A stretch of 27,500 nucleotides of DNA from Sphaeroforma sirkka. Its lineage: Eukaryota > Opisthokonta > Ichthyosporea > Ichthyophonida. A model generated the notes under the pieces. It was given only the letters and a program-made list of their open reading frames with translations. It was not told the origin of the DNA and did not search any database. Position numbers and translations under genes: made by a program. Positions within the stretch are counted from its first letter, which is position 1; each line of letters opens with the position of its first letter. This document shows positions 19,941 to 27,500 of this stretch, piece by piece. The stretch spans positions 1 to 27,500 of the forward strand of contig LUCW03001862.1 of the NCBI GenBank assembly GCA_001586965.3. Reading direction: 5' to 3'.

Positions 19941-22900
19941 CTAAACGTCGTGCTTATTCATTTTCTTTTTTCGATTCCCGGTGTGTTTTACCAAATTGGG
20001 GTTCTTGCGTCCATGGCCAACCTGTGAGATGAGAGAAATTCAAGGCAGTGAGAGGAATGCGATTACATACCGAGGCTCAACGCCCGTGCATCCTTTTCGA
20101 TTATCTTATTTTTCAAAAAGACGAAACGTGTTGGTCAGATTTGAATAAATGTGCAAATAGAGATACGACGACCAAACCCAATTTCTTCGTTAAACGACAC
20201 AGTATTTTTTTTAAACAACACAGCACGATTTTTAAAACACTTACCAGGACATTGATTTCAGGCTTTGAAACACCAAATGGCGAGCTGCGGTCCATGAAAT
20301 CATCGGCAAATACATCGTAGGTTTTCTCCTGTCGTCTAGCTTTGTCTTTCTGTTGTTTATATTCACGCTGATCCTCGCGCAAGATTAAATTATTGGCGTG
20401 CCTACCACCCTTGGGTGCGGCAATAGAATATACCGATCCCCTGAGACTTATCTGTTGTGAAAATGGGCACAGCAACGGGGAGATATGTTATATATGCATG
20501 CTTTTGAGCGAAGACAGACGGACCAATATCTACCACATAGAGACTTACACAATCATTTAAGTACAATACACGTAATCATTCACCGGGAATCTAGAGTGAT
20601 GTATGCATAGAGTGAGATATGGCCTACAATTTCTTACCTTCTTTGTACGGCTCGTGTGGTAGTGCGTCACTCCCTTCTTATCTACACTCGCACTCATCTT
20701 GACCAATGTCGCATTGCCGCAACCCGGGCAGAATTGTTTGTCCATTTGTGATGTAACCTTGAAACACGCATGGCACCTAAGCACGAAGCTCTTCGCACGC
20801 TTAATGACCATACCATCGACACTGATTACGCTCATATTCATTTGCAGTAGAACGTTCTGCATAGCGTAATCCGTTGTCATACATCCCACCTTATTTTCCT
20901 CGCCTACGCATTGTGAGATGATAAGATTGAGTGCATGGTATGTGAACCAGGAACGACATGGGGACACACTGCGATAGACTACAATAAAGGATTATGGCAC
21001 ACACCCAAGCAAAGGAAGCAGATACAACTAAACAAATAAATTGCATCCAATTCCCGAGATGACGTGGATTATTGCTAGTTCCACTGAGCCAACGCAGTGA
21101 TATAAAAAAGAACTATCGAACATACCAGCTGACTTGGTGGCATTAAGATCACTTCCGGCAGCAGCCTTGTGAAAATTGTTCGGTGTGATCCAGCCATCAT
21201 CGTCCGCGGGAGCAACACCGGCACGCTCCGTAGCTGTGGCGTTCTTACCACCCTTTGCCGCTTTCCCAGCAAACCCAGTGATCTTCTTCTCTGACACTGG
21301 TGGTGCAGCAGTTGCATTCTTCGGGGTGTATGTAGAAGTTGCGGTGTTGTTGACGGCATTCCTCTCCTTATTTCTGCGTCTCTTGGCTGCCCTCGTAGAC
21401 GACTTTTTCTTCGGCACAGGAGCATCCACTGTATCTGTTTGTGTACCTATGACTGATTTGCTATCTCCGGCATCTTCCTCTTTTGTGCTACCTTCATTAG
21501 CAGTCGTCTCAGTTGACTCAGTGGCCTCTTTCTCCAATACTTGGGCAGATGGTACATTTGTTGTTGTGCTCGTGGTTGTAGTGAAATCTTTTGAACTGTT
21601 CTCAACTGCTGACGCAACTCCTGGCGTTTCCGTATCATTCTTGGTAGATATGGGAGGGACTTCGGATGGCTGTTTGTATGATGGGGTCGTCTGAATACCC
21701 GTGGTGACGGCATTCACCGCTCTGTTTTTGACTGTGGACTTACCTCCCTTTATCTTGGCCCCAGCCTTCAAGGGCTCCGTGCGAATGTGTTCGGTGCTGC
21801 CATTTACCTAGTGACAGGTCATAAGTGATAAAACAGTCAGAAAACAAAAAAAATAGTATACCACTACTAAAGACCGAATTACCACGCAGCAGCCAAGTGA
21901 TGCATAAACCGAAATGAATACACACGCAACCCCCCCTCGCCCCTCTTCCCCCCCCAATATATATATAAATATAAATAAAACATAACGCACAAGCAACATA
22001 CAATGATTTAGGGACGTCCATAACATATCGTTGATGAGTAATTATGAAAATGATCTGAGGCATGATGCTATGCCTCTCAAAACTGCAATTAACAGTAAAA
22101 AAGGCCTTGCTATTCAACTAACCTCCTTCTCCATCATCCAGGTTAATGCAAGCACGCGCATATCTACAACAGACAAAGCTTGATAGTCTCCGGTCTTCTT
22201 GGAAAAATCAGCTACTGCTTTGATTGACTCGGCAGATGGTTCTCTAAACTCTAATTGGAAAGGAGTCGTCCTCAAATAATTTCTGTATGATGAAAGAATG
22301 ATGCGGATGAAAAACAAAGCGATCACTTCATGAGGACCTCCTTTCTGAGAAAGCAATCCGAGTAAACTTGGCCACGAACACACATGTATTACGATTGTGT
22401 AGATGTTGACAACCGGAGTAATGTCGGAATACATATATGTCTAAATATTTGCATGTCGAGAACTTACAACCTATATGAAAACGAAAACAAACAAGAAGGC
22501 ATTTACAGAATCTGCACGAAACTATTGATACACACACACGCATAAAGAGCAAGTATATAGAAGAGGTATGATTGACGAGCATATACACACACTTCATATA
22601 TAGTTCTGTAAATCCATTGGTTGAAAATGCATGCCAGTGTATAATTGCTTCTATAATTTAAAAGTTGGACATACAAGTGAAAGCACCAAGTACACGACGA
22701 CTAACATAAATATGATACAAGACTATTAGCACATGAATACACAATCGATCTTGTACACACCTTGCAATGGTATTCTATGAGATGAATAATTTATGCCATA
22801 AATGTATAGGTGCAGACATACATATAAAGTACGCTATATCTGTATGCTAGTGAACGAACATATGTACATTTATATGCAAATGAGAATGTTTACATGGTGT

Positions 22901-23877
22901 CAACCTCTGATGGTGTAGATGACTTGCGCTTACTCACAACACCTACTAATGTATATAAAAACATTAATATATATTCTACAAATATGCACATACAAACATG
23001 CATGTATACAAACACACATAAAATATCATAGATGCAACAATATATGCGTGCAATTCTCCAACAAACATACACATGTCAAAATCATAATCGTATACGCATT
23101 CATAAAATGTACAAGGCATGTAGTTTTAAATACGCCATGATTACAGGCGCATGTACAAACATACATACATACATACGCACACACACATATATATATACAT
23201 ACATAATTTACTTGGGTACAAAAGCATACAAAATTACAATTGTACAAGTATGTAGAAATCAAAATCCAAGTGAAATTATAAACACAACACACATTATAGA
23301 TAAATTTTTCTTATAGTATGTATATACATGCCATAAAAACAACTGGTACGCACAATTTGATTACACATGTACGAACACCCTAAAATAATAAGGAAATATA
23401 TGAACTATATATATATATATATATATAATATAATAATATATATATATATATATATACATATATAAGTTTACGAATATATATGTAGATACATAATTGAACA
23501 TATGTATGATGCATATACCCCTAATTTTCAATACATCTACTGGATTCTTACATGCACAAACTAAAATAGAAGTGTTCTGTAGGACATACATTCATGTGTA
23601 TGCCCATACGTTACATCATATATATATATATATATGTATATATATACATGTAGACATAGATAACCACATCCACATCATACAACATAATATCACACGCACC
23701 ATAAATAGACTTCAATATATATTTCGAATCATGCATATATGTATATATAAATAAAAACATATAATATAAATATTACCATAGATACATATATATAAGCACA
23801 CACACATACACATATATATGAACATAACTTTAATACATCCTTACACACAACACGAGTATATATATACATATATATAC

Positions 23878-23917
<40 letters not shown>

Positions 23918-24067
23918 TACACTCAACATATCTGCACTTATATAATATCGGAAATTAAAACTCCCGAAAATAAATATCAAATACGTATACATACATAATC
24001 GCACAGGCATATATATATATATAAATGCATATATCTATTTATACTTTATACTTACACACACACACAT

Positions 24068-24102
<35 letters not shown>

Positions 24103-24652
24103 ATCATTCACGTGTATCTGTATCCGAATAGACACAACTGTACCTATATAGAAAAATTTAGACTCGGATGTTCCATTTAAACGTATATTAACTGTTTCAC
24201 ACGCACACAAACTCACACATTTATTTTAACGCATATATATATATTTAAATAGAGAGTACATAATACATGAATACATATAAATATATATTATATACATATA
24301 TATAAATGTGTATGTAGACATATGTACTTACACTTACAAGTAAGGCGTGTACAGATGCACAAAGACGAATATACACCGCCACACACACAGCACACACGGA
24401 CATACATATATATATATATATGTGCTTATACACACTTACACAAACAAGGCGTATACAGATGCACAAAAGACAAAATATACACCGCCGCCACACATGGATA
24501 TATATATATACATAAAGGTAGTTATGTTATTGTATGTGTATACACATATATAAACATATATTTATTTATATACGTATATACATACTATATACAAACACAC
24601 ACACACATATATATATATATGTATAGATACGTTTTGTATGCGTATATACATC

Positions 24653-24712
<60 letters not shown>

Positions 24713-25428
24713 CAAACACACACACACATATATATACATACAAATGTATCTACATACACAAACCAGGCGTGAAAAGTCGCACACAGTCGCATACACACAC
24801 ACACACCAACATAATATATTAATATATATATATATATATATATATATACGCAAACGAACGTATCAGTAGATACACATATCCGGTTATACATACATACGTA
24901 CATGCATACGTTTTGATCATCGTATCTATACGCACGCTTGTACACAAAGACTACGTTCCAACTATTTCGAGACAAACAAATAATGTATCTATGTTCTTAG
25001 ATATACATATACACATAGATCTGTACATGAAACACATTGCATAATCACAATAATTTGGGAGCATAGAGTTGTGAAACGAATAAGATGATATTCTGAATGT
25101 AAGTTATATGGCTGTCACCAATCATGCAAGTAAAAAACCTTTACCTTGAGGCAGCGTCGCGCACTTCGTCGATTACACCGGTTACCGTAACAATTCTTTC
25201 AGCGTAATTGTCTAATCGTACACGCTTCAATAAACTGTTTGTATCTGCTACCAAGACCTTCATCTTGATTTCATTCACGGGTACTTTCCTTTCGAAAGGG
25301 TCGACCATATTTATCGCAAGCGACGCTAGTGCTTCGTCATCCTGTGTCTGAGGAAGCATACTTGTTCCTGTGTTTTGAATTGAAGACATCTCAGCGTGTA
25401 CGACTTTAGGCACAGGCATACTCTTCAT
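19941..25428 (-). CDS. NOB1: NOB1, 18S rRNA 3'-end endonuclease, six coding exons
   Basis: NOB1 cuts the pre-40S rRNA at site D to make the 3' end of 18S rRNA, late in cytoplasmic ribosome assembly. Coding exons: 25428-25145, 22282-22123, 21807-21126, 20903-20638, 20451-20245, 20021-19941. All introns are GT-AG and the phases agree, giving 1680 bp and 559 aa. The PIN domain is about residues 57-150, with VLVADTNS (Asp62), DEVRD (Glu88) and [13 protein letters not shown] before VLAL; it is split by intron 1. A long Ser/Thr/Ala/Lys-rich linker comes next, then DDDGWITP (350-357) and [15 protein letters not shown]. The zinc ribbon has Cys419, 422, 434 and 437. Then come [16 protein letters not shown] and a basic C-terminal tail ending KHDV. 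The first in-frame ATG after a stop is 25428; ATG at 25263 would give the usual family start. Identity is very secure; exon ends are by signal and phase. Confidence 0.96.
21930..21955 (-). repeat. G-rich tract in NOB1 intron 2, G-quadruplex-like
   Basis: The transcript strand reads G8, a 4-nt spacer, G4, a 3-nt spacer, G7. The G8 run can supply two triplets, so four G3 runs with short loops are available, which meets the usual G-quadruplex pattern. It lies in the 315-bp intron 2 (22122-21808). An effect on splicing is only inference. Confidence 0.6.
23407..23463. repeat. Near-palindromic TA tract
   Basis: Two runs of TA dinucleotides flank a short TAATATAATAATA centre. The whole stretch is self-complementary and could form a long hairpin or cruciform. 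Confidence 0.75.
24330..24510. repeat. Imperfect ~105-bp tandem module in NOB1 intron 1
   Basis: A non-microsatellite core, AAGGCGT(G/A)TACAGATGCACAA followed by an A-rich stretch and TATACACCGCC, occurs at about 24343-24380 and again at about 24446-24488. Each copy is followed by CA and TA runs. A weaker third match (AACCAGGCGTGAAAAGTCGCAC) lies near 24760-24783. It shows that part of the tract grew by duplication of a composite unit. Confidence 0.65.
24659..24709. repeat. Longest uninterrupted TA repeat, about 24-25 units
   Basis: An uninterrupted (TA)n run of about 48-50 bp, flanked by CA-rich tracts. It is likely length-variable between individuals. Confidence 0.9.
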
Positions 25429-25446
25429 TAAGTGTCAAGCTCGTAT

Positions 25447-25800
25447 ATGCAAGCGATCGTCGAACTATCGAAGCAATTTCTATATATTTGTGAGAGCTAT
25501 TTGCTTCAATCACTCCGGTCGTTGTGGGCTTCTCGCAGTCTGTTTCCACAAAAAGGTAAATATTTACTTGTGCTCGTGTATTCAGTCATATATTATTATT
25601 TAGTCACGTGCGCGTTAGTATATATAATAACCCTAAAACCCAAATTTATATTTTGGACAGGCTTATCGATAGATCGGGTGCCTCAATTGGGTGGTGACTA
25701 TTCTGATATATGTAGCAGTCTACTACTAGCAATTCTCAAGGCATTTGGAGAGTTCTTATGCTGGATAGTTGCAATCTATTTTCACTGTTCCAAGACATGA
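25447..25800 (+). CDS. Weak divergent ORF with an intron-like insert
   Basis: A plus-strand ORF starts at ATG 25447, 18 bp from the NOB1 ATG and head to head with it. It contains a stretch with intron signals, AAAAG/GTAAAT (donor at 25556) to TTTTGGACAG (acceptor ends 25660). This stretch is 105 bp, a multiple of three, so both spliced (82 aa) and unspliced (117 aa) readings stay open. The product would be hydrophobic (LLLAILKAFGEFLCWIVAIY). No family is recognised. The same DNA must hold the NOB1 5' UTR and promoter, so this may be chance. Confidence 0.2.
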   Translation: MQAIVELSKQFLYICESYLLQSLRSLWASRSLFPQKGKYLLVLVYSVIYYYLVTCALVYIITLKPKFIFWTGLSIDRVPQLGGDYSDICSSLLLAILKAFGEFLCWIVAIYFHCSKT

Positions 25801-26003
25801 TAATAGAGCCTAAATAATTAATCGATCTTTCCCTGTATGCGCTAGGCTTGTGTGTGTCAATTCTACTATTCAGTTATCCGAAACTTGTCTATAGTTTGGT
25901 TTAACTCCTAGATATTCCTATTTTTCGCTTCTCTGAAGGCTTCGTCGCGGCTGGAGCCAATTATAATACTATATGTTGAATTGCTATGCATAACGACTCG
26001 CGA

Positions 26004-26053
26004 ACGTATCTATAAAACTTCAAATAACACGTATCTATAAAACTTCAAATAAC
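26004..26053. repeat. Exact 25-bp tandem duplication
   Basis: ACGTATCTATAAAACTTCAA plus ATAAC (25 bp) occurs twice head to tail at 26004-26028 and 26029-26053, with no mismatch. Identity implies a recent event. Confidence 0.95.
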
Positions 26054-26445
26054 AGAAGCTGAAATTGTTTATGGGAAAGGTGCAATACGGTATTGCTGTG
26101 TACCATAAAAGCTCGACTACATGCATTGCAGTAGAATTTCGTACACGCACATTCATACCTGATACGAATCGAGTTCCGATATAATGTGATTACAGCTAAA
26201 TTGTGAGCGGTCAGGAGTAATATCTGGATAAAATTTCTATTTTTGATGTTGAATAATGTGATAGCCATGGATACTTTATACAGTTGGCCTAGGCGCCTTC
26301 TTCGGACATGAATATGCTGCGAATAAAATACAAATTGAACTGCCGTTTGTAGCGCAGAGTATTAGGATATAAGCGAGGACGGTACATCCCGTTGACACGG
26401 GCTTGTCGACTTGCAACGAACTTACAATATACTTGCATATATTAC

Positions 26446-26470
26446 GTATATAACAATGGTATATAACAAT
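26446..26470. repeat. 12-bp unit repeated in tandem
   Basis: GTATATAACAAT occurs at 26446-26457 and 26459-26470, one base apart. Confidence 0.9.
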
Positions 26471-27262
26471 CGTTGCCATGATGAGAGAAAGTTTGCGATT
26501 GGCATCCAATAATGCAACAACGTGGCGGCCAGGCAGAGGTCACCGTTGCAACCAACAATGATAGTAAGTCGGTAGCAATTAGTACGAGATCAAAGTGGCC
26601 ATCTTTTTTATTGCAGATGAATACTTAGCAGTTAGAATATGCTTCGATTTAATATCATATTCAGTCGATCTCCGACAACAGGGGTAGATAGCACTGTACT
26701 TGCTGATTTCAATACAAATAAAAAAAAACTCGTATTATTTGCGATGCCAACAACATGAAATGAAACAAAACTATGCCAAACTTCGGAAGCGTCTACCTAA
26801 ATTGCTTTCGCATAGTGTTAGATCCCCAACTAAAAATACAAGAACCGCTATCTGAATGGCAATTTTATAAGCCACGCTAGGTTCTGTGGGTGACAATAAT
26901 TTAAAGCGACAATTGACGTGCATTTAACAGGCGTTAAGTTGATATATGAATATCTAATAACATATATATCACTATATTGGTTTCAGATAAGGGGTTTGTG
27001 AATACAATGCTACTTTTAGTCTGAATACCTATGAACAATTAAATTACCCCTATGATTTTTCGCTTTCAGTCCGCGCGACCTCCCAGCCGTGATTTATTAC
27101 TGTTGCTTCATTCTTATACGCGCCTATTTTGCCAGGAAGAATATTGTTCAGTACCGAACTTCTATTGTATTCACGCTGACGTAAACAATGGAGAGATAAC
27201 CAATTTATATTGTCAGAGGGATTGGAGACTCATTGAAAGGAAGAGTTTTACATGCTCTATTG

Positions 27263-27298
27263 TGTATGTTGATATGTACATTTTGTATGTTGATATGT
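27263..27298. repeat. 15-bp unit repeated at 21-bp period
   Basis: TGTATGTTGATATGT occurs at 27263-27277 and 27284-27298. A weaker related piece follows (GTATATTGACATAT). Confidence 0.85.
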
Positions 27299-27359
27299 GT
27301 ATATTGACATATCAGGCATCTGAAACAGTTGCACGTCACCTACAATACAAGGCGAAGTT

Positions 27360-27500
27360 ACATTTATTATATCGTATGTTGTGTTTATATGGATATCACG
27401 CTCTGATAGTATGTTAACGAATGTACTTTATTATCTTATGTCGTGTTTGTATATATGTCACTTTTCTGAAATTATATTGACGAAGGTACATTAATTATTC
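27360..27500. repeat. Diverged ~64-bp tandem repeat running off the window
   Basis: Two units align end to end, 27360-27424 and 27425-27487. Both open with AC(A/T)TT(T)ATTAT, share a (C/T)TATGT(T/C)GTGTTT(A/G)TAT core, and close with GACGAA or AACGAA then (T/G)GT. A third begins at 27488 (ACATTAATTATTC). The units are clearly diverged, so this is an old minisatellite. Confidence 0.65.

Larger units (their letters stand above)
22440..25020. repeat. Microsatellite sea in NOB1 intron 1
   Basis: Most of the 2862-bp intron 1 (25144-22283) consists of (TA)n, (CA)n and (CATA)n/(ACAT)n tracts broken by short unique pieces. Nearly all CA-type tracts have C on the plus strand, so the pre-mRNA carries UG, UAUG and UA runs. 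All long ORFs in this stretch are simple-repeat reading frames (Tyr-Ile, His-Thr) and are not genes. The two intron ends next to exons 1 and 2 are less repetitive. Confidence 0.9.
25801..27500. other. Intergenic with small tandem duplications
   Basis: No gene is recognised on either strand. An open frame at 27052-27417 on the plus strand (121 codons) has no recognisable features and overlaps simple repeats at its end, so I do not call it. Small tandem duplications are listed separately. Confidence 0.5.

Noticed and set aside
21176-21694. 172-codon plus-strand ORF
   Set aside because: It is antisense to NOB1 exon 3, whose minus-strand reading contains the family motif DDDGWITP and fits the exon phases.
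23157-24110. CRISPR-like or regularly spaced repeat array
   Set aside because: The repeats are simple di- and tetranucleotide tracts with irregular spacing in a eukaryotic intron.
22890-24975. Many overlapping ORFs of 60-166 codons on both strands
   Set aside because: They are readings of TA, CA and CATA repeats (Tyr-Ile, His-Thr and Val-Cys strings) inside NOB1 intron 1.
27052-27417. 121-codon plus-strand ORF
   Set aside because: It has no recognisable motif, and its end runs into tandem repeats.

Overview
This is a eukaryotic window. One spliced, strongly recognisable host gene (NOB1) lies beside a retrotransposon-rich stretch. The DNA is AT-rich, the introns are GT-AG, and one intron is almost entirely microsatellite. 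The species cannot be named from this sequence. An intron-rich, repeat-rich eukaryote, possibly a unicellular relative of animals or fungi, would fit, but that is only a guess.

Layout. 1-5631: a broken copy of a Ty3/Gypsy-type LTR retrotransposon, clipped at its left end by the window. 5632-6002: 371 bp of coding-like sequence of unknown family. 6003-13669: a second, much more complete copy of the same family in the same orientation, with ~595-bp LTRs (TGT...ACA) and a perfect 4-bp target-site duplication (ACAG). Its parts in order are gag with a Cys/His zinc-binding tail, protease, reverse transcriptase (YLDD), RNase H, a Dam-methyltransferase-like domain with an NPPC motif, integrase, and a chromodomain-like C-terminus. 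A tRNA-derived sequence with pol III boxes and a T10 terminator lies antisense inside its gag region. 13670-14420: flanking sequence with coding-like pieces and short repeats. About 15.9-17.4 kb: a far older, heavily decayed Ty3/Gypsy pol fossil of another lineage, itself interrupted by an unclassified insert. 17.4-19.9 kb: no gene recognised.

19941-25428 (minus strand): the gene for NOB1, the PIN-domain endonuclease that makes the 3' end of 18S rRNA. I resolved it into six coding exons whose phases all agree (1680 bp, 559 codons plus stop). Its 2.86-kb first intron is a sea of TA/CA/CATA microsatellite. Its second intron carries a G-quadruplex-like tract on the transcript strand. From 25.4 kb onward there is a weak divergent ORF, then non-coding sequence with several small tandem duplications and a ~64-bp diverged repeat running off the window edge.

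Most notable points: the Dam-like domain in an integrase-bearing Gypsy element, the antisense tRNA-derived piece in gag, the Y-X-X-Y pattern of LTR variants across the two copies, and the composition of NOB1 intron 1.
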